Counted from the stretch's first letter, positions 1-13,222 are shown. The stretch: DNA of 64,000 nt from Occultella aeris (GCF_902703175.1 NZ_CACRYJ010000071.1:124001-188000); one strand, 5' to 3'. The notes: generated by a model not told the origin, from the sequence alone. Made by a program: numbers and translations.

Positions 1-121
1 GGTGGCCGCCCTCGGCGCGTTACCCTGAGGGCCGCACCTTTTCATCCTCCCGGCCCGACATCCCCGCTCGCATGAGAGCGCAGGCTCCCGGCCGGTCCCG
101 ATAGACAACGAAGGAACGCCT

Positions 122-685
122 GTGGCATCGACGAACGACCTCAAGAACGGCTTGGTTCTCAACATCGACGGCCAGCTCTGGTCCGTGGTGGAGTTCCAGC
201 ACGTCAAGCCCGGCAAGGGCCCGGCGTTCGTGCGCACGAAGCTCAAGGGCGTCACCAACGGCAAGGTGGTCGCGAGGACGTTCAACGCCGGCGTCAAGGT
301 GGAGACGGCGAACGTCGACAAGCGCGACATGCAGTACCTGTACCAGGAGGGCGAGGACTTCGTCTTCATGGACACCAGCGACTACGAGCAGATCACCGTG
401 TCCGCAGCGACCGTGGACACCGCCGCGAACTTCATGCTCGAGGGCCAGGAGGTCATCGTGGCGCTGCACGACGGTGTCCCGCTGTACGTCGAGCTGCCGG
501 CGTCCGTCGTGATGGAGATCACCTACACCGAGCCGGGCCTGCAGGGCGACCGCTCCTCGGCCGGCACGAAGCCCGCCACGATCCAGACCGGCTACCAGAT
601 CCAGGTGCCGCTCTTCCTCGAGACCGGCACGAAGGTCAAGGTCGACACCCGCAGCGGTGACTACCTGGGCCGCGTCAACGACTAG
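122..685 (+). CDS. efp: Translation elongation factor P
   Basis: EF-P binds the ribosome between the P and E sites and relieves stalling on proline-rich nascent chains. The 187-residue product has the usual family length: an N-terminal KOW-like domain and two OB-like domains. The PGKG loop with Lys32 at the tip is present (residues 30-33), the residue that is modified in some bacteria. The GTG start is preceded by GAAGGA about 8 nt upstream. The stop overlaps the nusB start by one base (TAGTG), so the two are probably cotranscribed, as in many actinobacteria. Confidence 0.97.
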   Translation: MASTNDLKNGLVLNIDGQLWSVVEFQHVKPGKGPAFVRTKLKGVTNGKVVARTFNAGVKVETANVDKRDMQYLYQEGEDFVFMDTSDYEQITVSAATVDTAANFMLEGQEVIVALHDGVPLYVELPASVVMEITYTEPGLQGDRSSAGTKPATIQTGYQIQVPLFLETGTKVKVDTRSGDYLGRVND

Positions 686-1134
686 TGGCCGCACGCAGCA
701 AGGCACGCAAGCGGGCGCTGGATGTGCTCTACGAGGCCGACCAACGCGCGCTCGGTGCCGCCGCGGCCGAGGGTGGCTCCGCGCCGACCCTGATGGGTCT
801 GCTGGCGGACCGCATCCTCGAGCCCGGCACCCAGGCGGCGCTGCCGGAGTACTCGGTGCAGATCGTCGAGGGCGTCAGCGAGCACGTGGCCCGGATCGAC
901 GAGATCCTGTCCACGTTCTCCCAGGGCTGGACCCTCGAGCGGATGCCCGCGGTGGACCGCGCCATCCTGCGGCTGTCCACGTGGGAGATCCTCTTCAACG
1001 ACGAGGTGCCCGACGCCGTCGCGATCGACGAGGCCCTCGAGCTCGCCCGGGCGCTGTCCACCGACGACTCCCCGCCGTTCATCAACGGCATGCTCGGCCG
1101 GATCGCGCAGTACGGCTCGGACCTCCTGGACTGA
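685..1134 (+). CDS. nusB: Transcription antitermination factor NusB
   Basis: All-helical RNA-binding protein of 149 residues that, with NusE/S10, binds boxA RNA and supports antitermination of rRNA operons. The N-terminus starts with the basic stretch [20 protein letters not shown] typical of NusB, and the C-terminal half has the conserved INGMLGRIA helix. The GTG start shares one base with the efp stop codon, which indicates translational coupling. Length and order (efp-nusB) match the family; nothing looks unusual. Confidence 0.96.
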   Translation: MAARSKARKRALDVLYEADQRALGAAAAEGGSAPTLMGLLADRILEPGTQAALPEYSVQIVEGVSEHVARIDEILSTFSQGWTLERMPAVDRAILRLSTWEILFNDEVPDAVAIDEALELARALSTDDSPPFINGMLGRIAQYGSDLLD

Positions 1135-1183
1135 CCTGGATCTGCGGGCGCAGCGCGCTTGCACCTCACGCCACGTGAGGGCC

Positions 1184-1196
1184 TACGCTCCGGACC
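1184..1196 (+). promoter_or_regulatory. Leaderless-type -10 box (TACGCT)
   Basis: TACGCT at 1184-1189 ends 7 nt before the ATG at 1197, so transcription would begin at or next to the start codon. No Shine-Dalgarno sequence is visible. Confidence 0.45.
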
Positions 1197-1619
1197 ATGG
1201 CGATCGACGAGCAGGTGACGGGCCCGACAACGCACGTGGACGGCGAGGTCGACAGGGCCGAGTTCCAGGCGCTGCTCGAGGACTGGGCCGCGGCGATCGT
1301 GGCCAACGACGCCGACCGCATCAGCGCGTTCGCCGAACCGGACTGGCAGATCGTCGGCACCGAGAGCGGCCCGTCGCCCTTGGGCGCCTTCCTCGAGGTG
1401 GTCCGCGACGGCAGCCTGACCCACTCGGAGATGACCTTCGAGGTCCTCTCGGTGCGCCGACTCGGCGAGGTCGCCGTCGTGGTCGCTCACGGCACGAACC
1501 GCGGACGGTGGCAGGGCGAACCCTTCAGCGCCGACGAGTGGGTCTCGGACGTGTTCGTCCGGCGCGACGGCCGCTGGCGCTGCGTTCTGTCGGCGCTCAC
1601 GCCCAACGCAGGTGCTTGA
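1197..1619 (+). CDS. SnoaL/NTF2-like family protein (DUF4440-type)
   Basis: A 140-residue protein with the pattern of the NTF2-like alpha+beta cone fold: an N-terminal helix ([19 protein letters not shown]), a loop with WQIVG, and C-terminal strands ending in [18 protein letters not shown]. That ending is typical of DUF4440/SnoaL-like proteins, which are small hydrolases, isomerases or ligand-binding proteins. No catalytic residues can be assigned by eye and the substrate is unknown. It lies nine bases upstream of a deazaflavin-type oxidoreductase gene, with which it may be cotranscribed. Confidence 0.75.
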   Translation: MAIDEQVTGPTTHVDGEVDRAEFQALLEDWAAAIVANDADRISAFAEPDWQIVGTESGPSPLGAFLEVVRDGSLTHSEMTFEVLSVRRLGEVAVVVAHGTNRGRWQGEPFSADEWVSDVFVRRDGRWRCVLSALTPNAGA

Positions 1620-1627
1620 CTGGGACC

Positions 1628-2077
1628 ATGCCTCTCCACGGTGAGTACGCGCCCAGCCCCAGCGACCGGTCCGCCAGGCAGGTGACCGCCTACGAGTCCT
1701 CGCAAGGAACGAAAGGCATCACGCTCGGCGGGAAGCCGGTCGTGATCCTCACCACGATCGGCGCCCGCTCCGGCAAGCTCCGCAAGGTCCCGCTGATGCG
1801 CGTGGAGCACGACGGCGAGTACCTCGCCGTCGCGTCGTTGGGCGGAGCCGCGAAGAACCCGGTCTGGTACCACAACCTGCTCGCCGACCCGCGGGTGGAG
1901 CTCCAGGACGGGCCACAGAAGTGGGACATGGTCGCCCGTGAGCTCTCCGGGCCCGAGCGCGAGGCCTGGTGGACGCGGGCCGTGGCGGCCTTCGACAACT
2001 ACGCGAACTACCAGCGCAGGACCGAGCGGCTGATCCCCGTGTTCCTGCTCACACCCGCCCCGACGCCGCACGCCTGA
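1628..2077 (+). CDS. Nitroreductase-family deazaflavin-dependent oxidoreductase (DDN-like)
   Basis: A 149-residue protein resembling the F420H2-dependent Ddn/nitroreductase family. It has the conserved block [19 protein letters not shown] (about residues 37-55), then [20 protein letters not shown], with the WYHNL signature that contacts the cofactor. The family reduces nitro compounds or quinones with F420 or a flavin; the real cofactor here cannot be told from sequence. Start ATG 1628 lies 8 bp after the upstream stop. Length matches the family. Confidence 0.82.
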   Translation: MPLHGEYAPSPSDRSARQVTAYESSQGTKGITLGGKPVVILTTIGARSGKLRKVPLMRVEHDGEYLAVASLGGAAKNPVWYHNLLADPRVELQDGPQKWDMVARELSGPEREAWWTRAVAAFDNYANYQRRTERLIPVFLLTPAPTPHA

Positions 2078-2134
2078 GTCGGGCGTCCCGCGCCGGTGGC
2101 GGTAGTGTGGTCGGCGGCAACACTGTTCCTTTAA

Positions 2135-3707
<1,573 letters not shown>

Positions 3708-3711
<4 letters not shown>

Positions 3712-5048
3712 CCACCTACCTGATCCGTGCCGCATCCGTGCTCGGGGGTGAGCGCTCCGACCTGTACCTGGCCGACGGCGTGATCGCCGCACTCGGTGCC
3801 GACGCAGCCGCGGCCGCGACCACTGCGGGCGCCGACGGCGTGGACGTCGTCGAGCTCGACGCGAGCACCCTCATCGCGCTGCCGGGACTCGTCGACCTGC
3901 ACACGCACCTGCGCGAACCCGGCCGCGAGGACGCCGAGACCGTCGCCTCCGGGACCCGCGCGGCCGCCGTCGGGGGGTTCACCTGCGTGCACGCGATGGC
4001 GAACACCGACCCCGTCGCGGACACCGCCGGTGTCGTGGAGCAGGTCTGGCGGCTCGGCGAGGACGCCGGCTGGGCGCAGGTGCGCCCGGTGGGTGCCGTG
4101 ACCGTGGGCCTGCGCGGGGAGCAGCTCGCCGAACTCGGCGCGATGGCCGACTCCGCCGCAGCCGTGCGGGTGTTCTCCGACGACGGCAAGTGCGTCGACG
4201 ACCCGGTTCTGATGCGCCGGGCGCTGGAGTACGTGAAGGCGTTCGACGGTGTCGTCGCCCAGCACGCCCAGGAGCCGCGCCTGACCGAGGGCGCCCTCAT
4301 GCACGAGGGTGTCGTCTCCGCGGAGCTTGGGCTGACCGGGTGGCCTGCGGTCGCGGAGGAGGCGATCATCGCCCGGGACGTTCTGCTCGCCGAGCACGTC
4401 GGCTCCCGGGTGCACATCTGCCACCTGTCAACGGCGGGTTCTGTGGACATCGTCCGGTGGGCGAAGGCCCGCGGGATCGATGTGACCGCCGAGGTCACCC
4501 CGCATCACCTGATCCTGACCGACGAGGCCGTCCGCGGCTATGACCCGCAGTTCAAGGTGAACCCACCGCTGCGCACGGCCGCCGACGTCGCCGCCGTGCG
4601 GGCCGGCCTGGCCGACGGCACCATCGACATCGTCGCCACCGACCATGCACCGCACCCGGACGAGGACAAGGACTGCGAGTTCGCCGCCGCCGCGATGGGC
4701 ATGACCGGGCTGGAGACCGCGCTGTCCGTAGTGGTCGCCGCGATGGTGGACAACCCGGAGTACGACTTCGACTGGGCGGACGTGGCCCGGACCATGTCCA
4801 CCACCCCCGCGGCCATCGGCCGGGTCGCCGAGCAGGGCCGGCCCCTCGAGGTCGGCGAGCCCGCGAACCTGGTCCTCGTGGACCCGGACGCCACCTGGAC
4901 CGTCGACCCGGCGGCGCTGCGCACGGCCAGCGAGAACACCCCGTTCGCCTCCGACGAGCTCCCCGCCCGCGTGATCGCCACCTTCTGGCGGGGTAGGGCA
5001 ACCGTCCTCGACGGCGAACCCCGAGCGCGAGCGGACGCCCACTCATGA
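3708..5048 (+). CDS. pyrC: Dihydroorotase (class I)
   Basis: Zinc amidohydrolase that cyclises N-carbamoyl-aspartate to dihydroorotate. The 446-residue product has the metal motif [10 protein letters not shown] (His65, His67), substrate motif NTDP, TPHH with further metal histidines, and ATDHAPH with the catalytic Asp. The frame extends far upstream, but ATG 3708 overlaps the pyrB stop (ATGA) and starts the conserved N-terminus [14 protein letters not shown]. It is translationally coupled to pyrB and carA. Confidence 0.96.
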
Positions 5049-6316
5049 CCCCCCAGCAGCGAACGAACCCCGAGGTGAAACTGATGACGTCCAGCGAGAG
5101 CGCCGGCCACCGGGCGGCGGACACCGCCCTGCTCGTCCTCGAGGACGGCACCGTCATGCGCGGACGCGCCTATGGCGCGCGCGGCGTCACGTTCGGCGAG
5201 ATCGTCTTCTCCACCGGCATGACCGGCTACCAGGAGACCCTCACGGACCCCTCCTACCACCGCCAGATCGTCGTCATGACGGCCCCACACATCGGGAACA
5301 CCGGCGTGAACGACGAGGACCCGGAGTCCCTGAAGATCTGGGTCGCCGGCTTCGTCGTGCGGGACCGGGCCCGGCGGGCGTCCAGCTGGCGTTCGCGCCG
5401 CGAACTCGAGGACGAGCTGGCCGCGCAGGGGATCGTCTCGATCAGCGACGTGGACACCCGCGCGCTGACCCGCCGCCTGCGCGAGGAGGGCGTGATGCGC
5501 GCCGGGATCTTCTCCGGCGACGCACTGCCGACCCTGCCCGGGACCCACGGGGAGGCCGAGCTGCTCGACCAGGTCCTGGCCAGCCCGCAGATGGCCGGCG
5601 CGGACCTGGCCCGCGAGGTGAGCACTCCCGAGCCCTACGTGGTGGAGCCGGCCGGCGAGTTCGCCGGCCGGGAGCCGCTCGCCACGGTGGTCGCCGTCGA
5701 CCTCGGCATCAAGGCGATGACCCCGCAGCGGCTGTCCGAGCGGGGCGTGCGGGTGCACGTGGTGCCCTCGCGCAGCACGATCGCAGACCTCACCGCGCTG
5801 AACCCGGACGGGGTGTTCTTCTCGAACGGCCCCGGAGACCCCGAGGCCTCCGTGCACGAGGTGGCGCTACTGCGTGAGGTCCTCGACGCCGGCCTGCCGT
5901 ACTTCGGGATCTGCTTCGGCAACCAGATCCTCGGCCGGGCCCTCGGGTACGGCACCTACAAGCTCGGGTACGGCCACCGCGGCCTGAACCAGCCCGTCAA
6001 GGACGTCACCACCGGCAAGGTCGAGATCACCTCCCACAACCACGGGTTCGCCGTCGACGCGCCGATCGACGGCGAGTCGATCGCCCCGCACGACGGCGGC
6101 CGGTACGGGCGCGTGATCGTCTCCCACATCGGGCTGAACGACAACGTGGTGGAGGGCCTGCAGTGCCTCGACATCCCCGCGTTCTCGGTGCAGTACCACC
6201 CGGAGGCAGCGGCCGGCCCGCACGACGCCGCCTACCTCTTCGACCGGTTCGTCGACCTGATCACCGCAATGCCGGACCGGGCCACGGCCCCGCAGACCCA
6301 GAAGGACGCCAACTGA
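5045..6316 (+). CDS. carA: Carbamoyl-phosphate synthase small (glutaminase) subunit
   Basis: Hydrolyses glutamine and passes ammonia to CarB. It has the N-terminal CarA domain ([17 protein letters not shown]) and a class I glutamine amidotransferase domain with nucleophile Cys in FGICFGNQ and the catalytic His/Glu in [10 protein letters not shown] 5045 overlaps the pyrC stop and gives 423 residues. ATG 5084, 39 nt downstream, has a better ribosome binding site (GAGGTG about 6 nt away) and removes 13 unconserved residues, so it may be the true start. It is coupled to carB through TGATG. Confidence 0.95.
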   Translation: MTPQQRTNPEVKLMTSSESAGHRAADTALLVLEDGTVMRGRAYGARGVTFGEIVFSTGMTGYQETLTDPSYHRQIVVMTAPHIGNTGVNDEDPESLKIWVAGFVVRDRARRASSWRSRRELEDELAAQGIVSISDVDTRALTRRLREEGVMRAGIFSGDALPTLPGTHGEAELLDQVLASPQMAGADLAREVSTPEPYVVEPAGEFAGREPLATVVAVDLGIKAMTPQRLSERGVRVHVVPSRSTIADLTALNPDGVFFSNGPGDPEASVHEVALLREVLDAGLPYFGICFGNQILGRALGYGTYKLGYGHRGLNQPVKDVTTGKVEITSHNHGFAVDAPIDGESIAPHDGGRYGRVIVSHIGLNDNVVEGLQCLDIPAFSVQYHPEAAAGPHDAAYLFDRFVDLITAMPDRATAPQTQKDAN

Positions 6317-9300
6317 TGCCCCGTCGTTCCGATATCTCCAGCGTCCTCGTCATCGGGTCCGGCCCGATCGTCATCGGCCAGGCCGCCGAGTTCGACTACT
6401 CCGGCACCCAGGCCTGCCGGGTCCTGCGCGAGGAGGGCCTGCGGGTCATCCTGGTGAACTCCAACCCGGCCACGATCATGACCGACCCGGAGTTCGCCGA
6501 CGCCACCTACGTGGAGCCGATCACCCCCGAGGTGGTCGCGTCCATCATCGAGAAGGAACGCCCGGACGCGCTGCTCCCGACCCTGGGCGGACAGACCGCG
6601 CTCAACACTGCCATCTCGCTGCACGAGGCCGGGGTGCTGGAGCGGTTCGGCGTGGAGCTGATCGGCGCGAACATCGCCGCCATCAACGCGGCCGAGGACC
6701 GGCAGCTCTTCAAGGGCGTCGTCGAGCGGTGCGGCGCGGAGGTGGCCGCCTCCGCGATCGCGCACTCCATCGAGGACGCTCTCGCCGCCGTCGAGGACCT
6801 CGGCTACCCGGTCGTGGTGCGACCGTCCTTCACCATGGGCGGGCTCGGCTCCGGGATCGCCTACGACGAGACCCAGCTGCGCCAGATCGCCGGCGCCGGG
6901 CTGCACTACTCCCCGACCACGGAGGTGCTCCTCGAGGAGTCCATCCTTGGCTGGAAGGAGTTCGAGCTCGAGCTGATGCGCGACCGTGCGGACAACGTGG
7001 TGGTCGTGTGCTCCATCGAGAACTTCGACCCGGTGGGCGTGCACACCGGAGACTCGATCACCGTGGCCCCGGCGCTCACCCTGACCGACCGCGAGTACCA
7101 GCGGCTGCGGGACATCTCGATCGCGGTCATCCGTGAGGTCGGCGTGGACACCGGCGGCTGCAACATCCAGTTCGCCGTCGAGCCGAGCACCGGGCGCATC
7201 GTCGTCATCGAGATGAACCCCCGGGTGTCCCGGTCCAGCGCCCTGGCCTCCAAGGCGACCGGCTTCCCGATCGCGAAGATCGCGGCCCGCCTCGCGGTGG
7301 GCTACACCCTCGACGAGATCCCGAACGACATCACCGGCTCCACGCCGGCGTCGTTCGAGCCGACCCTCGACTACGTCGTGGTCAAGGTCCCGCGGTTCGC
7401 GTTCGAGAAGTTCCCGGCCGCCGACCCCACCCTCACCACCACGATGAAGAGCGTGGGGGAGGCGATGGCCCTCGGCCGCAACTTCACCGAGGCGCTGCAG
7501 AAGGCGATGCGCTCGATCGACACCGACAACTCGTCGTTCACGTGGGCCGGGCCGGTGCCGGACGCCGAGGAGACCGGCCTGCTCCTGGAGTCGATCCGGG
7601 TCCCCACCGACCACCGGATCCTGGACCTGCAGCAGTCGATCCGTGGCGGCGCCACCCTTGAGGAGATCACCGCGGCCACCGGCATCGACCCGTGGTTCGT
7701 GGACCAGATCTTCCTGCTCGACGAGGTCGCCCGCGAGATCACCGACGCGCCGACCCTCCAGGCAGACGTCCTGGCCCGAGCGAAGCGACACGGCTTCTCG
7801 GACGCCCAGATCGCACAGATGCGCGGCCTGGGGGAGGCCACCGTCCGTGAGATGCGGCACGCCTACGGACTTCGGCCGGTCTACAAGACCGTGGACACCT
7901 GCGCCGCCGAGTTCGCCGCCCAGACCCCGTACCACTACTCCAGCTACGACGCCGAGACCGAGGTGGCCGGCCGGGAGCGTCCCGCGGTGCTGATCCTCGG
8001 CTCCGGGCCGAACCGGATCGGGCAGGGGATCGAGTTCGACTACTCCTGCGTGCACGCAGCCCTGGCGCTGTCCGGCACGTACGAGACCGTGATGATCAAC
8101 TGCAACCCGGAGACGGTCTCCACCGACTACGACACCGCGGACCGGTTGTACTTCGAACCGCTCACGTTCGAGGACGTCCTCGAGGTCTACCTGGCCGAGC
8201 TCGCCGTCGGGCCGGTGGCCGGGGTGATCGTGCAGCTCGGCGGGCAGACCCCGCTCAAGCTGGCCGACCGCCTGGCCGCCGCCGGCCTGCCCATCTGGGG
8301 CACCCCGCCGTCGGCCATCGACGCGGCCGAGGACCGCGGCCAGTTCGGGCAGGTCCTGCTCAGGGCCGGGCTGCCGGCACCCGCGTTCGGCACCGCGATC
8401 TCCCTGGCGCAGGCCACCGAGATCGCCGACCGGATCGGCTACCCGGTCCTGGTACGGCCGTCCTACGTGCTCGGCGGACGCGGCATGGAGATCGTCTACG
8501 ACGCCGACCAGCTCGTCGACTACGTGCGCCGGGCCACCGGCGCCAGCGACGCCGGGACGCTGCTGCCCGCACCGGTCCTCGTCGACCGGTTCCTGGACCA
8601 GGCCATCGAGATCGACGTGGACGCCCTCTACGACGGCACCGAGCTGTACCTGGGCGGCGTGATGGAGCACATCGAGGAGGCCGGGATCCACTCCGGGGAC
8701 TCCGCCTGCGTGCTGCCGCCGGTCACCCTCTCGGACTCCATGATCAACCGGATCCGCACGTCCACCGAGGCGATCGCCGAGGGCGTGGGCGTGCGCGGGC
8801 TCATCAACATCCAGTTCGCCCTCGCCGCGGACGTTCTGTACGTGCTCGAGGCGAACCCGCGCGCGTCCCGGACCGTGCCGTTCGTCGCGAAGGCCACCGG
8901 CGTGCCGTTGGCGAAGGCGGCCGCCCTGCTGATGAGCGGCCGCTCGATCGCGGACCTGCGGGCCGATGGTGTGCTGCCCGAGCACGACGCCAGCCGCACC
9001 GACCTCGAGGCGCCGATCGCCGTCAAGGAGGCGGTGCTGCCGTTCAAGCGGTTCCGTACCGCGTCCGGTCAGGTCGTGGACACCGTGCTCGGGCCGGAGA
9101 TGCGTTCGACGGGTGAGGTGATGGGCTACGACGTGGACTTCCCGCTCGCGTTCGCGAAGTCCCAGGCCGCGGCCTTCGGCGGCCTGCCCACCGAGGGCAC
9201 CGTGTTCGTGTCCGTGGCGGACCGGGACAAGCGGTCCCTGACGATGGCGACCGGCCGCCTGATCGAGCTCGGGTTCCGGATCCTCGCGACGGCCGGCACG

Positions 9301-9639
9301 GCGAGCGTGCTGCGCCGCAACGGCCTGGCCGCCGAGGTGGTCCGCAAGGCCTCCGACGGCCCCGGCCCGAACGGGGAGCCGACCATCATCGACCTGATCA
9401 ACGCGGGGCAGGTGGACATGGTCATCAACACCCCCGGCAGCAAGGGTGCCCGGGCGGACGGGTACGACATCCGGACCGCGACCACGGCCGCTGACAAGGC
9501 CATCTCGACCACCACGCAGCAGTTCACCGCCGCGGTCCAGGCGATCGAGGCGATCCGGCGGGGGCCGTTCGCGGTGCGCTCGCTCCAGGAGCATGACGCC
9601 GCCAGGGCGGGCCGGGTCGAGGCCGCCGGGCGCGCCTGA
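6316..9639 (+). CDS. carB: Carbamoyl-phosphate synthase large subunit
   Basis: Makes carbamoyl phosphate from bicarbonate, ammonia and two ATP. The 1,107-residue product has the duplicated ATP-grasp layout: the first half starts with [20 protein letters not shown], the second begins near residue 555 with [20 protein letters not shown], and both carry a GG-rich ATP-binding loop ([14 protein letters not shown] and [14 protein letters not shown]). A C-terminal MGS-like allosteric domain ([15 protein letters not shown] onward) binds UMP or ornithine in the family. The start ATG 6316 forms TGATG with the carA stop. Confidence 0.98.
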   Translation: MPRRSDISSVLVIGSGPIVIGQAAEFDYSGTQACRVLREEGLRVILVNSNPATIMTDPEFADATYVEPITPEVVASIIEKERPDALLPTLGGQTALNTAISLHEAGVLERFGVELIGANIAAINAAEDRQLFKGVVERCGAEVAASAIAHSIEDALAAVEDLGYPVVVRPSFTMGGLGSGIAYDETQLRQIAGAGLHYSPTTEVLLEESILGWKEFELELMRDRADNVVVVCSIENFDPVGVHTGDSITVAPALTLTDREYQRLRDISIAVIREVGVDTGGCNIQFAVEPSTGRIVVIEMNPRVSRSSALASKATGFPIAKIAARLAVGYTLDEIPNDITGSTPASFEPTLDYVVVKVPRFAFEKFPAADPTLTTTMKSVGEAMALGRNFTEALQKAMRSIDTDNSSFTWAGPVPDAEETGLLLESIRVPTDHRILDLQQSIRGGATLEEITAATGIDPWFVDQIFLLDEVAREITDAPTLQADVLARAKRHGFSDAQIAQMRGLGEATVREMRHAYGLRPVYKTVDTCAAEFAAQTPYHYSSYDAETEVAGRERPAVLILGSGPNRIGQGIEFDYSCVHAALALSGTYETVMINCNPETVSTDYDTADRLYFEPLTFEDVLEVYLAELAVGPVAGVIVQLGGQTPLKLADRLAAAGLPIWGTPPSAIDAAEDRGQFGQVLLRAGLPAPAFGTAISLAQATEIADRIGYPVLVRPSYVLGGRGMEIVYDADQLVDYVRRATGASDAGTLLPAPVLVDRFLDQAIEIDVDALYDGTELYLGGVMEHIEEAGIHSGDSACVLPPVTLSDSMINRIRTSTEAIAEGVGVRGLINIQFALAADVLYVLEANPRASRTVPFVAKATGVPLAKAAALLMSGRSIADLRADGVLPEHDASRTDLEAPIAVKEAVLPFKRFRTASGQVVDTVLGPEMRSTGEVMGYDVDFPLAFAKSQAAAFGGLPTEGTVFVSVADRDKRSLTMATGRLIELGFRILATAGTASVLRRNGLAAEVVRKASDGPGPNGEPTIIDLINAGQVDMVINTPGSKGARADGYDIRTATTAADKAISTTTQQFTAAVQAIEAIRRGPFAVRSLQEHDAARAGRVEAAGRA

Positions 9640-9695
9640 CTGGGCCGTATCGGAGCAGACCGGCACAATAGCCACCAGGGAACGAGGGAGCGGAC

Positions 9696-10598
9696 ATGAG
9701 CGCGATCACGACGTCGACGACCGGCGCGGGCGAGAGGTTCGCGGGAGCCGGGTTCGGCACCCGGCTCAGCGAGGCGATGGCGGCCCGTGGTCCGCTGTGT
9801 GTCGGGATCGACCCGCACGTCGGCCTGCTGCAGCGCTGGGGTCTGCCCGACGACGCCCGCGGGGTCCGCGAGTTCTCGCTGCGGGTCGTCGAAGCCGTCG
9901 CCGGCCAGGTCGCCGCGGTGAAGCCGCAGTCCGCGTTCTTCGAGCGCTACGGCAGCGCCGGCATGGCCGCTCTCGAGGAGACGATCGCGGCCTGCCGGGC
10001 CGCGGACCTGCTCTGCGTGGTGGACGCCAAGCGCGGTGACATCGGCACGACGATGGACGGCTACGCCGACGCCTTCCTCGGCAAGGACTCCACGCTGGCC
10101 GGGGACGCCGTCACACTCTCGCCCTACCTGGGGTTCGAGACGCTTCGGCCCGCGATCGACGCCGCGCTGGCAACGGGCCGCGGCGTCTTCGTCCTTGCAC
10201 TGACGTCAAACCCGGAGGGTGCCCAGGTGCAGCACGCCCTGGCCGACGGCGTCCCGGTCGCCGCGCTGATCGCGCGGCAGGCGGCCGCGGCGAACGCCGT
10301 CGAGATCGAGGCTGGTGCCCCTCTCGGCAGCATCGGACTGGTCGTCGGAGCGACCGTCGGCTCCGCCGCTCGCCATCTCGGTGTGGACCTCGGCGCCGTC
10401 CGCGGCCCGCTGCTGGCACCCGGCGTCGGCGCCCAGGGCGGCGGTGCGGCGCAGATCCGCGATGTGTTCGCCGAGGCCCTCGGCGCGGTGCTGCCGTCGA
10501 GCTCCCGGGACGTCCTGCGGGCCGGGCCCGACGCCGGCGACCTGCTCGCGGCCGCCCAGGCGATCAACGAGGAGCTGCGCCACGCCGTCGCCGGATAG
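9696..10598 (+). CDS. pyrF: Orotidine 5'-phosphate decarboxylase (type 2)
   Basis: Decarboxylates OMP to UMP, the last step of the pathway. The 300-residue length and the catalytic motif DAKRGDIGTT (residues 109-118) place it in the subfamily 2 OMP decarboxylases typical of actinobacteria. The phosphate-binding end LAPGVGAQGG is also visible. The first 20 residues are poorly conserved. It lies 56 bp after carB behind the SD-like GAGGGAG and is the last gene of the pyr operon. No pyrD or pyrE is seen in the window. Confidence 0.95.
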   Translation: MSAITTSTTGAGERFAGAGFGTRLSEAMAARGPLCVGIDPHVGLLQRWGLPDDARGVREFSLRVVEAVAGQVAAVKPQSAFFERYGSAGMAALEETIAACRAADLLCVVDAKRGDIGTTMDGYADAFLGKDSTLAGDAVTLSPYLGFETLRPAIDAALATGRGVFVLALTSNPEGAQVQHALADGVPVAALIARQAAAANAVEIEAGAPLGSIGLVVGATVGSAARHLGVDLGAVRGPLLAPGVGAQGGGAAQIRDVFAEALGAVLPSSSRDVLRAGPDAGDLLAAAQAINEELRHAVAG

Positions 10599-10702
10599 TG
10601 GGCCCACCCACCACGCCCGCGATTGATCTGCGGCGTTCGCATCGCTAGGTTGCCTAGGAACGACTTCGCCGACCACCGCTTCGAGAGTTGAAGGTAATCA
10701 CC

Positions 10703-11014
10703 GTGGCTCTTCCCCCATTGACACCGGAGCAGCGCGCGAACGCGCTCGCGAAGGCCGCCGCTGCCCGCGCCACCCGCGCCGAGGTGAAGAACCGGCTGAA
10801 GTACTCCGGTGGCAAGCTCTCCGAGGTGATCGCCGAGGGGGCAACGGATGACGCCGTTGGCAAGCTCAAGGTGCTCTCGCTGCTGGAGTCCCTGCCCGGG
10901 GTGGGCAAGATCACCGCGCGCGCCGTCATGACCGAGGTGGGCATCTCCGAGAGCCGCCGGGTGCGCGGCCTCGGGCCGAACCAGATCGCCAAATTGGTCG
11001 AGCGGTTTGGCTGA
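10703..11014 (+). CDS. mihF: Actinobacterial integration host factor (mIHF)
   Basis: Basic nucleoid-associated protein found only in actinobacteria. It bends or compacts DNA and contains a helix-two-turn-helix domain. The 103-residue product begins [19 protein letters not shown] and ends with [18 protein letters not shown], the typical HhH-like DNA-binding part. GTG 10703 is chosen over the upstream TTG 10688 because it gives the conserved N-terminus and has GAAGGT 7 nt upstream. It lies directly before gmk, the usual neighbour. Confidence 0.95.
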   Translation: MALPPLTPEQRANALAKAAAARATRAEVKNRLKYSGGKLSEVIAEGATDDAVGKLKVLSLLESLPGVGKITARAVMTEVGISESRRVRGLGPNQIAKLVERFG

Positions 11015-11621
11015 GCAGACCACCCCCGCTCGGCTCACGGTCCTGGCCGGCCCGACCGCCGTCGGCAAGGGCACCGTCTCCGCGGACCTACGGGCCCGCT
11101 ACCCGAACATCTGGCTGTCCGTCTCCGCCACCACCCGCCCAGCCCGTCCCGGCGAGGTCGACGGCGTGCACTACCTCTTCCTGAAGCCGGAGGAGTTCGC
11201 GGCCATGGTCGCGGGCGGGGAGTTCCTCGAATGGGCCGTGGTGCACGGGCGCAACAGTTACGGCACACCGCGCCAGCCCGTCGCCGAGCGGCTCGCCGCC
11301 GGGCAGCCCGCGCTGCTGGAGATCGACCTGCAGGGTGCCCGGCAGGTGCGTCAGACCATGCCCGAGGCGCGGTTCGTGTTCCTGGCCCCGCCGAGCTGGG
11401 AGGAACTGGTCCGCCGGCTCGAGGGCCGCGGCACCGAGGACGCCGAGGAGCGCGAGCGACGGCTTGTCACCGCCCAGGTGGAACTTGCCGCTGCCGCGGA
11501 GTTCGACCACACGATCATCAACGATGACGTGCACCGGGCCACGGACGAACTCGTGGCCCTGATGGGGTGCGGGCCCCAACCCGGCGAGCGCCTCACGCAC
11601 ACCGACGATACGAACCGCTAG
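11007..11621 (+). CDS. gmk: Guanylate kinase
   Basis: Phosphorylates GMP to GDP with ATP. The 204-residue protein shows the P-loop [11 protein letters not shown] (a Thr replaces the more usual Ser), the GMP-binding segment [19 protein letters not shown], and the later catalytic segment around [12 protein letters not shown]. The start is a TTG that overlaps the last 8 bp of mihF; no other start keeps the P-loop with a sensible N-terminus. Coupling to mihF and closeness to rpoZ match the conserved mihF-gmk-rpoZ-coaBC-metK order. Confidence 0.95.
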   Translation: MAEQTTPARLTVLAGPTAVGKGTVSADLRARYPNIWLSVSATTRPARPGEVDGVHYLFLKPEEFAAMVAGGEFLEWAVVHGRNSYGTPRQPVAERLAAGQPALLEIDLQGARQVRQTMPEARFVFLAPPSWEELVRRLEGRGTEDAEERERRLVTAQVELAAAAEFDHTIINDDVHRATDELVALMGCGPQPGERLTHTDDTNR

Positions 11622-11667
11622 ACTAGAGCGTTCGAACACCCCCAAGCACACACGAGGTTCTCCCGAC

Positions 11668-11931
11668 ATGTCAGGAACCGTTGCCGCACCCGAGGGCATC
11701 ACCGATCCGCCGATCGACGAACTCCTCGAGGCAGCCGACTCCAAGTACGCCCTGGTCATCTACGCCGCCAAGCGTGCGCGTCAGATCAACGCCTACTACG
11801 CGCAGCTGAACGAAGGGCTGCTCGAGTACGTGGGCCCGCTCGTGGAGACCAAGCAGCAGGAGAAGCCCCTCTCCATCGCCATGCGCGAGATCAACGAGGG
11901 CCTTCTTACGGTCGAGCCGACCGAGGACTGA
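11668..11931 (+). CDS. rpoZ: DNA-directed RNA polymerase omega subunit
   Basis: Small RNA polymerase subunit that helps fold and assemble beta-prime. The 87-residue product has the conserved block [20 protein letters not shown] followed by AAKRARQIN, and the C-terminal [13 protein letters not shown]. It lies 46 bp after gmk. A possible TAGACT hexamer at about 11620 may add an internal promoter, but this is weak. coaBC follows after 8 bp. Confidence 0.96.
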   Translation: MSGTVAAPEGITDPPIDELLEAADSKYALVIYAAKRARQINAYYAQLNEGLLEYVGPLVETKQQEKPLSIAMREINEGLLTVEPTED

Positions 11932-11939
11932 GCCCGAGC

Positions 11940-13178
11940 GTGCACGTCGTCCTCGGGGTCGGCGGTGGGATCGCCGCCTACAAGGCCGTCCTGCTGCTGC
12001 GCCTGCTCCGGGAGGCCGGGCACGACGTGCGCGTCATGCCTACGGACGCCGCACTGGCGTTCGTGGGCGCACCGACCTGGGAGGCCCTGAGCGGGCACCC
12101 GGTCACCACGAGCGTCTTCGACGGCGCCGATACGGTCGACCACGTCCGCTTCGGCCGCGCGGCCGAGCTTGTGATCATCGCGCCGGCGACGGCGGATCTG
12201 CTCGCCCGTGCCGTCGGCGGCCACGCCGACGACCTGCTCACGGCGACGCTGCTCACGGTCACCGCTCCGGTGCTGATGGCGCCAGCCATGCACACCGAGA
12301 TGTGGAATCACGCGGCGACCAGGGCGAACGTCGCGACGCTGCGCGAGCGTGGCGTGCACGTGCTCGACCCGGCCGACGGGCGGCTCACCGGAGCCGACTC
12401 CGGACCCGGGCGGCTGCCGGAGCCCGAGGAGATCCTCCACGCCGCGCTCGCCCTGGTGACCGACCCGGCAGGTGCCGCGCCCGCGACGGGCGGGGCGACG
12501 CCGTCGGGCTCGCTGACCGGACGTCGCGTCGTGATCAGCGCCGGCGGCACCCGCGAACCGCTGGACCCGGTCCGGTTCATCGGCAACCGGTCCTCCGGGC
12601 GGCAGGGCGCCGCTCTGGCGGCCGTCGCCGCCGCCCGCGGCGCCGACGTCGAGCTGGTCGCCGCGAACGTGGACGCCGCACTACTGCCCGACGGCGTCCG
12701 GGTCACCGCCGTTGAGACGACCGCCGAGCTGTACGACGTGATGACCGACCGCGCGAGCGCCGCCGATGTGCTCGTCATGGCGGCCGCAGTCGCCGACTTC
12801 CGGCCGGTCCAGGTGGCCGGATCGAAGACGAAGAAGACCGCGGACGGATCGGTCGCGCCGATCGAGCTGACCGAGAACCCGGACATCCTCGCCACCCTCG
12901 CGACCGGGCGCCGCCCGGGCCAGGTGGTCGTCGGCTTCGGCGCCGAGACCGGCGACGCCGGCGGCAGCGTGCTGGACCACGGTCGTGCCAAGGCACGGCG
13001 CAAGGGTGCGGACCTGCTCGCCGTCAACCAGGTGGGCAACGGCCAGGGCTTCGGCGACGTGCCGAACCACGTGGTGGTGCTGGACGCGTCCGGCGCCGAG
13101 GTCGGATGCGTCGAGGGCAGCAAGGACGAGGTGGCCGCAGGACTTTGGGACGTGATCGCCTCCCTGTTCACGGACTGA
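11940..13178 (+). CDS. coaBC: Bifunctional phosphopantothenoylcysteine decarboxylase / phosphopantothenate-cysteine ligase
   Basis: Two steps of coenzyme A synthesis in one 412-residue flavoprotein. The N-terminal CoaC half has [10 protein letters not shown], the active-site His in [10 protein letters not shown], and PAMHTEMW (His where E. coli has Asn in PxMNxxMW). The CoaB half starts near residue 195 with [20 protein letters not shown] and contains AAAVADFRP and KIKK-like TKKTADG. The flap motif reads GRLTGADSG with no Cys, unlike E. coli; from memory the mycobacterial protein is similar, so this is probably the actinobacterial form. GTG start 8 bp after rpoZ. Confidence 0.94.
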   Translation: MHVVLGVGGGIAAYKAVLLLRLLREAGHDVRVMPTDAALAFVGAPTWEALSGHPVTTSVFDGADTVDHVRFGRAAELVIIAPATADLLARAVGGHADDLLTATLLTVTAPVLMAPAMHTEMWNHAATRANVATLRERGVHVLDPADGRLTGADSGPGRLPEPEEILHAALALVTDPAGAAPATGGATPSGSLTGRRVVISAGGTREPLDPVRFIGNRSSGRQGAALAAVAAARGADVELVAANVDAALLPDGVRVTAVETTAELYDVMTDRASAADVLVMAAAVADFRPVQVAGSKTKKTADGSVAPIELTENPDILATLATGRRPGQVVVGFGAETGDAGGSVLDHGRAKARRKGADLLAVNQVGNGQGFGDVPNHVVVLDASGAEVGCVEGSKDEVAAGLWDVIASLFTD

Positions 13179-13209
13179 ACGATGCGCCACCGTGGGGCCT
13201 GGTTGCCGT

Positions 13210-13222
13210 TAGGCTCGCCCCC
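13210..13222 (+). promoter_or_regulatory. Leaderless-type -10 box for metK (TAGGCT)
   Basis: TAGGCT at 13210-13215 ends 7 nt before ATG 13223. It sits in the 45-bp coaBC-metK gap and would give metK its own leaderless transcript. Confidence 0.5.

Noticed and set aside
6232-9675. 1,147-residue open frame on the minus strand opposite carB
   Set aside because: It is a GC-skewed shadow of carB: Gly/Arg/His/Val-rich translation with no family motif, while carB shows all expected motifs.
10598-10607. GTGGGCCCAC after pyrF as a terminator
   Set aside because: A loop-free 10-bp palindrome cannot form a useful hairpin, and no U-tract follows.
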